A stretch of 64,000 nt of DNA from Sphagnum compactum. Taxonomy: Eukaryota > Bryophyta > Sphagnopsida > Sphagnales. The translations under genes were made by a program, and so were the position numbers. The stretch lies in contig OZ234494.1 in the NCBI GenBank assembly GCA_965153455.1, forward strand, positions 1,550,001-1,614,000, written 5' to 3'. The notes under the pieces are model-generated. The model worked only from the letters and a program-made list of their open reading frames with translations, did no database searches and was not told the DNA's origin. Shown piece after piece: positions 1-13,034 of this stretch (the stretch's first letter is position 1; every line of letters begins with the position of its first letter).

Positions 1-3000
1 TTTCCATTGGTATTAGAATGAGATTCTTAAAGCTTGGCTAGTAGCCTACACAAGTCATTTTGATGCTTCTAGTTAGTATGTCTTAGGAATTTTAAAGTTT
101 CTTCATTGATATTTCTCTAAAGTTTTAATTTTTTTAAAGGTATTTTCCTCTCATTTTTATTGTTCTATATATACAAGTGGATCCACTTATGTTCTATGTC
201 CACTCAATGGATCTTTAAATGATTAATTTGATAAATCATTTAGAATTTCAACCTAGTCTAAAGACTATAAACCCTCTTAATATGAGATATAATAACATTC
301 ATTTACACAAATTTTTAACATTATTATTATTTGTAAGGGTTGAGGTCCCAACATGAAAACACATTACATGTATTCTAGGTGAAAGGATGTAACTCCACAT
401 CTTCCAAGTGCTAGGCTTCAATTTTCCCTATTGCATTTGCCTTTTGGACCACATTTATTTAGATGTCCATTATTTACAATGATGCCCCATGGGTGAAAAC
501 ATGGTAAAGTGTACACAAAAAATAGTGTAAGCAACAAAATATTGGGGTCTCTAAATAAAAAGACTAACAAGTAAATGATTTTATGGGGATAAAAATATTA
601 TTTTTGGGTACATTCTTTTTTAACTATTGTTTGCATGGACTTCAAAAGTTAAATTGTTATAATCATGTTTTTTAAAACTATTTGCAAATAGTTGAATTGG
701 ACCTAAAATTTGTGATAGTTTGAAAAATAAAGTTCAAATACTTGAAAGTAAGTGAAATGTTTTTGCAAGTATTTGGTTTTTTTTTTCAAACACCTCAATA
801 TTGATGTGGTGAACATTTGAATATTATTTTTTTGGTTAATGAAATTTGTTTTCATAACTAAAATAATCCCCAACCCCTAAAAATGATGTAATTGTTGGGC
901 ATATTTTCGGGGTATTTTTTCAAATCCAAATGGTATGACACAAATTGCTTTGAAAAACTAAAAAAATGCTAAAGATGCCCATGAAAAAAACTAAAAGTTT
1001 CATTTGTTTTGAAGTGTTAAAGGAAGGTTAGAAATGTATGTGATGACAAAATGTATATTTTTTTATTAGGAAAAAAATTAGATCTCGATTCATCATGTTC
1101 ATTCATTGATGGTAAGAACAAAATTACGTCTAACTTGCAACAATTATGTACTTAATGCCTACTCACTACTCACATTTGCAACATTTTATTTCCTCATAAT
1201 TGGGCTCAAATGGGCATTTGACATTGGATAAACCATCAAACATAACTTCAATCTAGCTAAATATTACAAATGACAGAAGTCCAAGACTTTAAAATCCAGG
1301 GGCAAATCCAACCACAAGTGAACACAATCAATTGAACTTAAAATCCAGGGACAAATCCAACCACAAATGAAAACATGACTTGAAGAATAAAACAAAATTG
1401 ACTTCCTAAAACAATGCACATGCCCAAAAACATTTGTAGAAGGACAACAAATGTAGCATATGAATGACATAATTCACAAAAGGTTTCAAGTTTCATCTAA
1501 ACACATATGACTCCAAAACAAAATTAATATAAAAGACCATGCAACTTCCATCCCTAATTAATGAACCCACATTGAAGACCATTAGGCCATTCCTGGGTTC
1601 ACCCCATTTCATCACAAGAAATTAAGTAGCAAATGTGAACTAGGGAATACCTATGCTACAACATAAAGTGAGTCTTCAATCTTGATTACTTCCAATGCTG
1701 CAAATGCACCAAGAAACAAACACAATTATTTTTTTTCTTCAACAAGAAAAATGTTAACAAAATAAACACAAATTGAGGATGAGAAAAAAACCTGAATTTG
1801 AAATCAAAAGAAATCAAAGTTTGAATCTTCTTCTAAGAAGTTTTGTTCTTCAATCAATTCGTTGTGCTCTTCAATCATAGCATAATCATTTTCCAAAACT
1901 TAAACCATGGTTTTAAGCTTCAAAGGTTCATCACACTTAACACGAGTGTCATTAGGCCAATTCTTGATGATGAAAATGAATCGATTTGAATCTCAATGCC
2001 TAGCCTAGATCGCCTCAAGTTAATGATGACACCTTCAACACTGAAATCCACTCTATTTGAATATGTGATCCCACAATGCCAAGTACTTGACGAATGAGGA
2101 ATGAGACATAGGGAAATTGGACAACATGTTTTGCCCACCAAATTAAAAGGTTTTCAATTTCAACAATTGCATAGCCAATTGTTGATATAATTGTAACTTG
2201 TTGTTTAAGGTGGATATGATTGCATCGTCATTTGATACAATCTACCCAAAAAATAAGTCATCATCTCCAATCATTGTCGATTGATCTACCATTGCTGCCA
2301 TAACAGGGTTCAAATGAAAGAACACCTGTAATAAAAAAGGGCACATAATATTAATGTCATAATCTGTCACAATTTGAATGGCATGTGCATTGCCCACAAA
2401 ATCCCATATAACTTCAATCTTTTTCAAGTGGAGGTCCAACATGATAGTCAACATGTTATGGGTTTTGGCTTGATTGTAAGCTAAAACAAATGCCAATAAT
2501 GGGGATAAAATATTTATGACTTGTGTCATCATCCTTAACTTAAATTCTTGCAACTTTGAATCAAAGTCCTCACGAATCAACGGCTAATTTAAAGCTTAGG
2601 CCTTAATTACATTAACTTTCATGGCAATGCATAAGGTGAAGGCAATGATGTGCATCTAACAACAACCAATAGCCAACACTTTGATTCAAAACACAAAATT
2701 TCACAACAGGAAGGAGCGTGTCTGTAATGGTTTGAATAATAGCCCAAGTTTGAAATACTAACACTTTACAAAATAAATGAGTAGCTTGTTGCCGTCCATA
2801 ATAAATGGAAATAACATTTTAATACTCCAATGTTTCTTGGAATAGGATCACTTGAGAAGCAAACCTTGTCTTCACCAAAGTTCTCAACATCTTGGTAGGC
2901 AAGCCTGCAACAATACAAGATTCTTTCCATTCTTGTCACCCCTTCAAATTAAAAAATTCATTTCTTTCAAGTAGTTGCCTTGTGATTGCAATAACCATTT

Positions 3001-4185
3001 TTTTTTGACAATCTAATCCCTAAACCCTAATCGTTACCCGAACTGCCCCTTTAACATAAACCCTAGTACCCGAGAACCCTTCACATTTAAAAATAAAACA
3101 TTGACCTTAACTGGAGATTCTGAATTTTTTTTAAAAAAAAAATCAAAACCTTACTCGGAGGTTCTTCCAAAAAAATAATAATAAGAGGGAACTGACCCTG
3201 GGGGTTCTCCAAAAAATAGAGAACCGCCCAACAGTGGTTACTACCTAGGTACCACCTCTAACCTTACAGGGCTCAATGCATTCCTAGGTGGAATGGACCC
3301 AGTAGCGCCATTCCAAAGTACCAAAAGGTCCATTCCGACCTATTCAGCAAGTGTTCAGACCTTCTTTGAAGCGGCTGCCATTCTGCAGAGAATTTTGTTT
3401 TTCATAATGCCCCCCTCCTGTTTCGCGTCAGTTTCTCCACTGAATTTCTTATTATAATGGTTCTGGTTCCACATGTAAACGAAACCGGAAATCTGGTTTT
3501 AGATTGGGTTCTTCAAAATAATAAAAGATTTCTGTTTTTGGTTCTGGCTCTGAAAATTAGACCCGTCCCAGGTAACCCAAAATGGAATCGATGATTAACT
3601 TTTGGTTGACCTCAGGTTAACCCTTAGTTCTAGTGTTTTTTTTGTTTTCAAAAACTTCTTTTTTTTTGAAAGATATCAGTTCCAGTTCCACACATGAATA
3701 GAACTGGGAACGCTGTTCGAGGTCCAGTTCCAGAATTAAATTAATTTTAGGCCATGGGAGCATTCATCATCTCAAAATAGGAGTAGTTTTGGTTGCAAAC
3801 ACATAAGTTTTTGTTACTTTGGGTTCAACTAAATTCCAGCAATTATTTTGGTGTCTTTCTATAAGGGTTTTTCCTATGTGTGGATAGGTGAACAATTGCT
3901 GGTTCTGCTTTCATTCTGCCAGGTCTACTTGGGATGTGAGTCATGGATGAGCATGTCAGCTATGCTTCAGATTAGTTTTGCCCCAGTCAACCCAGTTAGA
4001 ACCCTACCTGGCCCTTTGCATAGTACTAAGTACATACTACACACTCAAAATTAAATTGTGATAAAATTTTAAGTTACAGCTATGAAAAGGCAAAAGGGGA
4101 AATGAATGCGAGTATCCTATTTTAAGTCATCCCTACAAGAACAAGTGTAGAATAATACAAATGAACTTTCACAAAATTAATAGAC
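1..4185. other. AT-rich intergenic spacer
   Basis: No gene is recognisable on either strand. Open frames are short and show no family motif. A 49-bp unit is duplicated in tandem at 1291-1388 (the stretch beginning AAAATCCAGG recurs at 1340). A loose duplication around GTTCCACA..GAAC text occurs near 3455-3500 and 3670-3735. Homopolymer A/T runs are common, as expected for decayed plant intergenic DNA. Confidence 0.6.
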
Positions 4186-4600
4186 AATAGAGTTATCCGT
4201 AAAGTCAGGAAAAGACTGCACCAGTACACTGAGTTTGGTCATAAACAGGGTGAGACTCAAAAAAAACCTTCAAAAGAGGACATTAGCGTTGAAGGGGAGG
4301 TGAAACTCAGAAAACCATGAATTTTGATGGTTTTCTTGAGTTTCACCCTGTCTTTCTTTTTGCCTGAGCGCCTCCACTGCTCCTACATATATTTTCACTG
4401 CTCTTACCTGTACAGCTATTATGATTCCTCTCGAACCTAGTGCATTAAATGCTGAGTTTCAGCATTTCGTATCCAGTTTTAGTAAAAATTCATTACTTTA
4501 CTCATAGCACTGAAAGATGGATAGCACCGAAAGAGGGGTTAGGGGGTGAAAGGAGGCCCAAAGACAGGGTGAAGAGAGGGTGAATTTTGGGATTTCTTGG
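4186..4600. mobile_element. MITE-like repeat, copy A (AGTTATC..TAAAGTCA family)
   Basis: This copy begins with AGTTATCCGTAAAGTCAGG, the same end sequence as the copy at 26211. Its body (GAGTTTCA.., GAGCGCCTCCACTGCTC.., CTCTCGAACC, GAAAGAGGGG) matches the copy ending near 31950. It holds a near-perfect stem: 4300-4318 (GTGAAACTCAGAAAACCAT) pairs with 4327-4346 around an 8-nt loop, with one bulged base. A second small hairpin, AAATGCTGA/TCAGCATTT, lies near 4447-4467. The right terminus is degenerate. No coding capacity is seen, so a non-autonomous DNA element is the best reading. Confidence 0.55.
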
Positions 4601-6287
4601 ATATGATTTGGAAATCTGTTTACAATTTCAACAACTTTTCCATCGGAATTTCTCAAATATTTCAACGTCTCATTTTTTAATTAATTTATGTCGAATCTGA
4701 CAAGAATGTAGGGTAACACCCCCGACACTGGTTACAACTTACAAGAAGGAAACATAAGTTTTGAAGATCTTGGTGTGTTCTTCCACTGAATTGATAATCC
4801 TCCTGGCCTTTATTCATGGTGTTACAGGATAGACGAAAATTGCAGCTGTCCATCCACCAATTCTCTGTGCCCATCATCACTTCACAAGATCCATAAACAA
4901 GCTACCTATTAGGCTGTGACTAGTGTTCTCCCTAATTCTCTGGAATAAAGAGTCACTTTCTCCACTATAGAGATGATGGATGATGATGTGAGCCACGCTT
5001 GGGTGCAATCTCCACATGTCCACCACATCTCTGCCCCCACGCACGTAGGTATACACTATACACAACTAGGGAAATTGTTGGAGAAGCTGCCAACCCGCAC
5101 TACAGCTTTCACTGCTATCCACTCTACAGTGTTATCCCCAACTGTGGCATGTCAAAGAAGGAGTTGGGAGTCTTGCTCTGCAATATGGAGACAATCACAT
5201 TTACATGAAGTGTTGATTTACGTTGTCCTCAAATAAAAAGCCTTTTTCGTGCAGAGAAGCTGGCAGTTAGATTGCAACCAATGTTTTCTGCTTTCTGCAG
5301 AAATGGCTAAGACTGCTAGTAATATCTAAATCTTTAGCAGTTCATCATCGTTCTTCATAACACCTGCATAACAACAGTTTAAGAACTTCCTGAAAGTAGC
5401 TGTGCATTTGGTGCGGGGTTCATTTGTGGCCAGTGAAGTGCAACCCTAAAAATCAGACTGCACAAGCAGTAAGTGTGCAAAATCTGACAAAGCATGAATT
5501 AGCATCAGCTTGTGGTAAAATGATAAGCAAAATCACACCTCTTGCACTGATTGCCCTGGACATGGTGGAGAAGGGGTACTGGCAAGGTTGTGTTGGTTGC
5601 AGAAAATCCCCGCATGGCACATGGACAGACAATACTGTGCACTGACATTTTGTGAGATATTTGCAGAGAAACCATGATTCACATGATGTGATTAAACTGC
5701 CTTGTTGGGTTGAAAAACAGTCACGACTGAAACTCATTGCCTAAAACAATTAAGTTACCTTTGGCATCCCACATCCAGAAGCTCACAGTAATTACTTTGA
5801 TGCTCTTATTGTCTGTGCCCAAAAACCACAGCATTGAATGAACAAGCATCTTACTCATGCACCAAGTCTTGCACAAGAAAAGAGATAGACATTCAGAAGA
5901 CCCACAAAAAGTGTACATGGAATTTGATATTTCACCAAATCTTTATGCATTCTTTGAATTTATACATTGAGGCAACACCTCAGTTGCACATAGGGATCAG
6001 TAAGAAAGAGGCAATGCATGTAACCTTGCAGCTTAATATTTGAGTTGTCTTATTACAGATACTGGAAATGCGTATGCTTTTTGCAATCACAATTGAGCAG
6101 TCCCTAGTACAAACTGGAACAAATGCTCACATTAACAGACAGGAGTCCTAAGAAGAAGATGACAGAGAACTCATAGTTGACTGGCTCTTTACACAAGAAA
6201 AATCCTAATCTTCTCGGTACAGAAGATCATCTCCAAAGCAGTGGAAAGGGTTGGATACATAACTCACCGAGTCCAGAGTGAATGTTC
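4601..6287. other. Spacer downstream of the syntaxin gene
   Basis: No gene is recognisable. The part nearest 6287 should include the 3' untranslated region of the syntaxin gene, which is transcribed leftward. A poly(A) site cannot be placed from sequence alone. Several overlapping short open frames at 4870-5740 on both strands show no family motif. Confidence 0.5.
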
Positions 6288-8260
6288 TTAGATTACACCA
6301 GTAGATTTCAGGATAGGCAAGACAATGACGAGAATAAGGATAATAAGCAAGATGATGGCACACAATGTCCATTTCCGAGCATTTCTTTGATGTCTTTTGG
6401 CAATCGTCAGTTGAGTGGTCCCACTTTCAACGTAATTAGCAGCACTGTTGACCTGTGCTTCAATATTGTTCAATTGCTCACCCTGGGCCTCAACCAGCAC
6501 TGCCATGTCCATGAAGATCTGGTGAAGCTCTAGCAAACTCTTCTCAATTTCCTTAACTGAGTCATGCCTTTCCTGAATCTCTCTGATTGTTTCAATGATC
6601 TGCCCACGCCCTTGTTCCTGGATAGCCTTTTGCAAGAAAGTCTCACTCTCTCCAGTCTCAATTATGTGGTCTATTGTCTCCTCATCTGCTTGTTTACCAG
6701 TGACAGTATAGTACCTGTGACATGACACAATGGATGCACTACTTAATGAATCTGGCAGTCAAACTACTCAGGCAAGCATTTCTATGCGATTGCTTCACAA
6801 TTGCCACATCAGGGAAGCAAATAGACCCAAGAGTGCGTGTAGTAAAGAAAATTCTGTAATCTAAAAGAGCATTTTCATGAACAATTCTGGGTCATGACGT
6901 GCACACATGATCCAGCTACATGTAATGGCCTGTCAGAGATTTCCCAGTGTGTTGGGAGAGTGCCTAAAATCCATAACATTCCCTCCTGACATGGGAGGTT
7001 ATCTTCCGTTTCTGAGTGGGCTCTTACACATTTTGTAAGGGCCCACCGTTTTTTTTCTTAGTGTGTGTGATAGGTCATTATGCACGGTAGGGCCCTTGGA
7101 CGGGGGTGTTACCAGAATTCAGCGCTGCCCTTGGCCTCAAGCAGGTGCCTTATGCTGGTAAGGCCCCCGGATTACCTACCACGTAATGACCTATCAGAGA
7201 TTTCCCGGTGTATGGGAGGGCGCCTTAAATCCCTAAGAGATTCCCTCCAGACACGGAAGATCATCTCTTCCACATTTCCCAAGGGCCCGCAGTTTTTTCC
7301 CGTGCATGTGCAGGTCATTACGCATGGTAAGACCCTTGGATGAGGGCCTTACGAGAATTTGGTGCCGCCCTCGGACGGGGGACGTGACCAGAATTCAGCG
7401 CTGCCCTCGACTGCCGCCTCAAGCAGGCACCTGATTTTGGTCCATGGTCCTTACCTACCACTTTCAAACCCTGATTGAACCTTGTTCACAGGATTTTTCT
7501 CTTTCTGAACATCTTCAAGATGTGGAGAGCCGATCAAACTGGCCTGGAGGTAAACCGAATGACGCTCGGGGAGAGGAATTGACAGTCAGGTAATCTCCAC
7601 AATTATCAGAGGCTTGCAACGGAAGTTCAGGGACATTGAGACGGCCATAATGAGGGAGAAATTTTGCATGGGAGACGAAAGGAGGGAATCCATGGCACAA
7701 TTGGAATTGGTGAAAATGAATTTCGTCCACAGCAAAAAGGAGGGAGTTCTGGTGATGGCAAACCTGCGCTCAATGGTTTCCTTGTACTCTCCCATCATCC
7801 TTTCTCGCAGTGCTTGGAATTCTCCCATCAGATCCTTCAGCTTCTTCCGCTGATTGTTTGTAATAGTGGTGCGAGTGCGGTCCGTCGGCGTTCCCTCCTC
7901 ACATCCTTTCACACGCCGGCTTGCGATGTTGCCATTGTCAAGCTGTTCAAGCTCGCCTTTGATTGTCCGCGCAATCTTCGTCACTTGCGCAATATCAGCA
8001 TCCATGCGGTCCCGCAGAGCTTTCATCGCCTGCGCCCGGTGTACACCCTTGCTCTCCTCATTCGCTTCTTGGAGCTTCGCGAGCAATTCTCTGATGCTCT
8101 CCATCTGCGTCTTGATCTTCTCAATATCGGCAAAGAACCGCGTCAAGTCTTTATCTCCTCCCACGCTTGTCATCTGCACACTAGGCCCCGTCTCCAAATC
8201 GTCATCATAGGGACTCCCCGCCTTCCTGGCCGACGAAGTCTCCGACAATAGATCATTCAT
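6288..8260 (-). CDS. Syntaxin, plant SYP1-group Qa-SNARE (two exons, complete)
   Basis: Joining 7764-8260 and 6288-6714 gives 307 residues. The exon ends are AG|GT and CAG|G, with the split Arg codon restored at residue 166. The chosen start, MNDLL, is the conserved start of plant plasma-membrane syntaxins; an upstream in-frame Met (8305) would add 15 atypical residues. In order, the protein has an N-terminal helical (Habc) region at about 35-155, a YTVTG element at 168, and a SNARE helix at about 205-268 with IQEQGRG just before it. The zero-layer Gln is in VEAQGEQ (Q243), and one hydrophobic anchor spans about 281-300. It should act as the target-membrane SNARE in vesicle fusion at the plasma membrane or cell plate. 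The SNARE half has features of both the KNOLLE-like and SYP12/13 subgroups, so the subgroup is left open. No frameshift or missing key residue is seen. Confidence 0.95.
6715..7763 (-). other. Syntaxin intron (1,049 bp)
   Basis: Donor GTTTGCC follows ...GAGCGCAG, and acceptor TGTCACAG precedes GTACTATAC. The intron interrupts an Arg codon in the stretch between the Habc bundle and the SNARE helix. It contains the tandem duplication listed separately. Confidence 0.9.
6922..7461. repeat. Tandem duplication inside the syntaxin intron
   Basis: There are two diverged direct copies: unit 1 at 6922-7182 (261 bp) and unit 2 at 7183-7461 (279 bp). Both start with GTAATGRCCTRTCAGAGATT and share AGAATTCAGCGCTGCCCT and CCTCAAGCAGGYRCCT near their ends. 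The units are more GC-rich than the surrounding DNA. No open frame or TIR is evident. Confidence 0.8.
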
Positions 8261-8960
8261 GGCGCCACACCGCACGTAGCCAAACAAGAAGAAGAACGAG
8301 AACAAGAAAAAGAAGGAAAAAAACGAGAAAAATTCCCCTGAAGAAACTCCAGAGAGAACGGAGTCAAGTTCTCTTCAAAGAGCTAAACACGCGCGCCAGA
8401 ACCTCAACGCAAGCTCGTGAGGGTTTTAGTTCGCTTCCTGTGTATCATCCATAACCTCCTGAACGCAAACAGCAGAAAAACTCCTCCGCTTTCTTGCAAA
8501 TTCCAGCCTGCTCTGCAAGTATAGGGGCGATGCCTGACACGGCTTACGCACACCTGGAATTTTCCCGAGCAAGATTCAAGCTCTCGCTTGCAGCTCGCTC
8601 CCACAACAAGCAGAGCGGAAGAGAAAAACGCGCAGGGCGGGGAAGCGCGTCCCGAGTGGGAAAGAAGGTCGCCGTTGTGTCGTCGTGTCTCGTGCACTTC
8701 ACTTTCGCCCTGGGTTAGACCTCGAGTTAGATATCGGAAAGAAAAAGAGAAAGAAAATACAGAAAAGAAGGAAAAGCAAATTAAAAAGGGAGAAAAAAGA
8801 GACTTTCGAATATCAGGGGTTTTCTTTTTCCACCTTGACGAAATTTCCAACAAAATAGAAGAATCAGTCGAATTTATACTAAAAAAAGAAAACATTCCAA
8901 GTCAGGTTTTTCTTTTTCTTTTCAATTCTGTGATATAAAAATTTGGCGAAAATTTCCAAC
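8261..8960 (-). promoter_or_regulatory. Syntaxin 5' leader and probable promoter
   Basis: The stretch 8261-8720 is rich in CG dinucleotides compared with the AT-rich DNA beyond 8900, as expected for an unmethylated 5' gene end. On the minus strand a TATAAAT-like string sits at about 8873-8880 and a TTTTATATC string at about 8932-8942. Either would put transcription start some 570-650 nt before the ATG. The start site is not established. Confidence 0.35.
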
Positions 8961-11900
8961 AAAATAGCAAAAATAATTAAATTTACACTAGAAACACAAA
9001 AGTTTCCCCCAATTATTTTGGTCGAAAAAAGCATTTTGGAAAAAATACACTTCTTTCTATTGATATGTTTTAGTCAATAAACAAATAATTTGTCAATTAA
9101 TAAGTGTGATTGGGGAAAGTGGCTCTTTCTTCACTCTATAAAGATTATAGCCCTCCCATTTGGGTTCATATTTCTAGTATTTTTAAAGAACAAAACGGAT
9201 AGCATAAGTTGGTTAAAAAATAGCCCTATATATATGTATATATATTTATATTCATATATCAACACACACTATTGTGTACTGAAAAGAAAAATGAAATTAT
9301 TTCATTGAAATATCCAACTTATGAAATTGAAACACTATATTAATTTTCCTTGTTGAATTTTTCAAAAGCAGCAATCCCTCTGTCTCTCAAGCTTAAAGGA
9401 TGGATGGATGACTTTTCAGCCTCCCTTGTTGACTTTTAAAGCCAACTCTGGCTGGCCGCTGAGGGGGTGAGAAACATCCTTTTGGTGTTTTTTTTCAAGT
9501 AATCCTTGTTGATTGCACTCTTCTGGTTTCACTAGTCTCACTGACTGCTTGTTTCACAATAATAACAATATATTTTATTGGCCTTGCCTACCAAGGCAAA
9601 GGATATTGTGTTTAGATTCACTCTATAGAGTCTAGTAGCTTAAGGGGATTTTGGCCCCTAGGTAAATAATAGGTCTATTTTTGTATGAGGATTTTTGAAA
9701 GGTGATAATTTTGGCTTGTGTTGATACTTGAGATTAGTTATGGAGTTATAATATCTTGAAGGATTTTGGTTTCTTATAGAGGATTTTTTTGGCAGATTAT
9801 ATTTTTGCATGGTGAAATTATATTTGAGTTTCCATAATTCTTCTTTTGCCTTAAGATAATTTTTAATGTATATGGCAAGGCCACAATGTGACACACCCCT
9901 TGTTTTATTTTATTATTATTTTATGGATAATAAAAAAATTGAGGTAGTAGTACCTATCAAATTGGATGCATGGTAGTCAAACCCCTTACCACAATGGTGT
10001 AGGTCAAAACTCAAAAGCATGGCATCAACATGAGAGTGGGGGGGGGACACCCATTGACACAAAATATCATGATTCTAGATGATAACCTTTAGATTGCCCT
10101 TTCAAGCCATCAAAAAACCTGTCAAATTTCCTTTAGCTTATTTTCTGTCCTTAGAGAATCCCCACCAGTATGTGACCCTGCAAAAAACAAATTCACATCC
10201 CCACCCATAGAAGTGAAATAGGGACTGCATATAGGTGGGAACTACTAATAGCAAACCACCTCTACCAATCATTATGATTGGCCAATCCTCACTCAAGAGA
10301 GAATTTGCTGGGTTTTAAATGATGATAAATATGATCTGACTGCTGCTCAGTAGGATTTTCTACCATTAGCCTACTCATGGGAACTGAGTAGAGTCAATGC
10401 AATGCTTTGTTGAAGCTAAAACTCGGCTAGTAGTGGTCAAACCCTACAACAGAGTCACACACTTCTACACAGGACATTGCACCAACACTGGGTCAGTGGT
10501 TGTTTGGGGGTGAAATTTTGAGCGTCTACCCATTTTAAGTGGCTGGACATGGAAACTACTCGTAATGGATTTCTAGTAGTGACAAGAATGATGTAAACCT
10601 TCTAGACAACAGACTATGGACAAATCTAGGCGTTTACACCATATGGTCAATGGGAAAGCTGAGAGATGGAAAAGTCGATTCAGGGAGATAAATAAGGGTC
10701 TCTTTCCATTGGGCTACAGTTATCACAGTTACATACATAATGTAGTGATGAAGCCCTGACAAACTTAATTAAACAAAGCACTCGCACCCAACAAAGGGGG
10801 AAAGCAAAAACAAAGAGAGAGAGAGAGAGGACCCAAGTCGGAGGCAGAAGCACAAAAATCCATGGGAGGGTCACAAAAGAGGCAAAGGAACAACAAATTA
10901 TCCGTTTCAGAGCCCTCACCAGTCTAAAGAAACATATCAGAGAAGAAAAGGGAAGGAAACCTGAAAGCACAAGACTATAGTTGTGATCGGAGCAGGCTAT
11001 GGAAAGCCATTGGCATGGGCCATATTACAACAGTTGCTTTCTGTTGCATCGCTGCAATGGGCTAAATATTTATAATTAATGAATACTAATAGATTGGCAG
11101 TCCAGCTACTTTCTAGGAACCTTTGAGTTAGACATGGATTTCAAATTTGTTTTTGAAGTGACAAAATGTCACTTTACGGTGAGTCACAACAAGTGCATTT
11201 GGTCAATTCAGAGTCATGAGATGACTATGAGCTCGGTGAGATGAAAAATGTAATGGGATGACAAAAAAATTCATACCAGCCCCCTAATGGAAAGATGTAC
11301 TAAGCAGTAAAATGTTGTCCACTATTTTGGAACCCCTATTACTTCCCATAAACCATAAATAATATGTCTTTTTGTTCAAACTCAATTTCAAGTAGAAAGT
11401 TTGATATAAAATTGGATACATTAAAAAAAGTTGAATAAAACTTTGTTCAACCAGGCACCTTGACTTTTGCAGCATTGAACATGGTGTTGCATTTAAACCC
11501 ATTGCACTTGTTTACCATATCCAATACACAATACATTGGCCTCAGTCTTTTTCTTATTGGCAAAATCTTGTGAAAAGGTGAAATTAAATTTTGTTTTTTT
11601 TGAAAATGGGGTCTCAATTGCAAGAAGCATGGGAAGAACAAAGTTGTCAAATTGCTATATTTAAATCCAGTAATTTACTGGAAATATAGAAGGATGATTA
11701 CAAATTTGTGCTTCGTATCCGGCATATAGCCAAATTTGGCTAAATCTTCCTAGGAAGGATGGTCCCTTTCTCTACACCTTCCAAGTTCCTATGGACCATT
11801 GCTACATAGGCTGCATTAAAAAATTCCTTAAAAAGAAACATTAATTTGGCCTATGGATCTATCCCTCTTTTAAGGATATGAACTTCAATAGGTACAAGTA

Positions 11901-12616
11901 TTGCACATTAATGGTGAACTAATGGGTAATACAAATATATGTAGGATCAAGGTCATTCTCGAGCATTTAACTAACTGCCTTGGTGCATTTTATTTTTCAA
12001 GGTTAAGGGGAGGTATCAGTTGGAATAGATATTTGTATTTTTTTTGAGATCTGTTGGATACGTGTGGTCACAAAATTAAATTAGTCCATATTTGTTTTGG
12101 ATAGCATTTGGGCACTTATTGACCAATGACAACTACTTTTTCTTTTTTTTTTTCCAACAAAGTTTTTACATGTAAAATTAGACGACCTGTTTAAATTTTT
12201 GTTTAAAAGACAATGTTTAAGATCTAAAGCATATTGGTATGGCCAAAAGTGTAGGTGTCAATGTCAATAGAAGGGTTGATAGTAACACATATGAAAAAAA
12301 AATCATGTGGGAAATTGAGTGAGATTAGAATCTCTACTTTGATCTATTTGTGGTTGAGAGATTGACTAGAATCAATCTAATCCTCGCACTAAGACCACAT
12401 TAAAGAGGGTAGGTGTTAAGTTAAGAATTGGATGATGGTTAATTCTATGTTGCTAATCGGATTCAATATGTTATTTCAATCTAGTTGTGGTAGCTAGCCA
12501 TCAATTTAGGGTTCTAACTTCAATATTTTTATTTCTTGATTTAACTTTTAATCTTTTAGTAATTGCTAGAAATCTTTTTCAAACTCAAGTTCATTTTGGC
12601 TAGTTTTTAGGTTTAG
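8961..12616. other. AT-rich intergenic spacer
   Basis: No gene is recognisable. It contains an AT-rich TATATATGTATATATATTT stretch near 9229-9260, an (AG)n run at 10814-10829, and one partial copy of the GTAGCCAAA repeat at 11680-11771. Short open frames carry no identifiable motif. Confidence 0.55.
11680..11771 (+). repeat. GTAGCCAAA-family short repeat, partial copy
   Basis: It shares ATATAGAAGGATGATT, then TTTGTRCTTC, then TGGCTAAATCTTCCTA.GGATGGTC with the copies at 60222 and (inverted) 61392. The left GTAGCCAAA end is missing. Confidence 0.6.
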
Positions 12617-13034
12617 TTAGTTTTCTTCATGGAGGCTTTGATACATAAACAAATGCTTCAAAATGGATGTGTGGCTTTTTCGCCCCCAACATTGTTGACC
12701 TTTCTCAAAAAGTGAACCATGAACGGAAATGTGTAAATGGTTGACTCCATAAACACAATCAACACTTTGAATGCCCGAGTTGCCAAAGGTTATAGGAATC
12801 CATTCAAGATAACAATGGGGAAAAGCTTCATGAAGGTTTGAACAAGAATCGCAAAGGTCTTCTACAAGATTGTCAATGCATTTCAGTGGAATGATTAGAC
12901 TTGATGATCACACTAAAATCACCTACCACTAAGTGCACATAGTTATAACAAGTTTCATTTGGAAGTAAGATTATCGACAACCACATAACAAATTGGATCT
13001 CTTGATTGAACTTTTTGGTCCTAGGAGGTGAAAT
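12617..13034 (-). pseudogene. Degenerate LINE-type endonuclease, C-terminal half (probable)
   Basis: Two overlapping open frames, offset by one shift, read leftward. The first (about 13034 to 12880) has PPRTKKFNQEIQFVMW and ends at VVGDFSVII, which looks like the GDFN motif of APE-type retrotransposon endonucleases. The second (12925 to 12617) continues with LHEAFPHCYLEWIPITFGNS and GIQSVDCVY, in the place where such enzymes have a '..yTf.....sRlDrvy' segment. Stops and a frameshift show it is dead. The family is assigned from motif order only. It pairs with the plus-strand segments at 13845-15110. Confidence 0.4.

Noticed and set aside
5424-5737. Overlapping frames on both strands downstream of the syntaxin gene
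   Set aside because: Both strands open in the same place without motifs, typical of non-coding or UTR sequence.
7664-8251. 195-codon plus-strand frame opposite syntaxin exon 1
   Set aside because: Shadow of a CG-rich coding exon on the other strand; no motif, and the minus strand clearly encodes the syntaxin.
10814-10829. (AG)n and other microsatellites (also 23524-23545 GGT, 41717-41744 GAA)
   Set aside because: Ordinary simple repeats, not worth a separate claim beyond mention.
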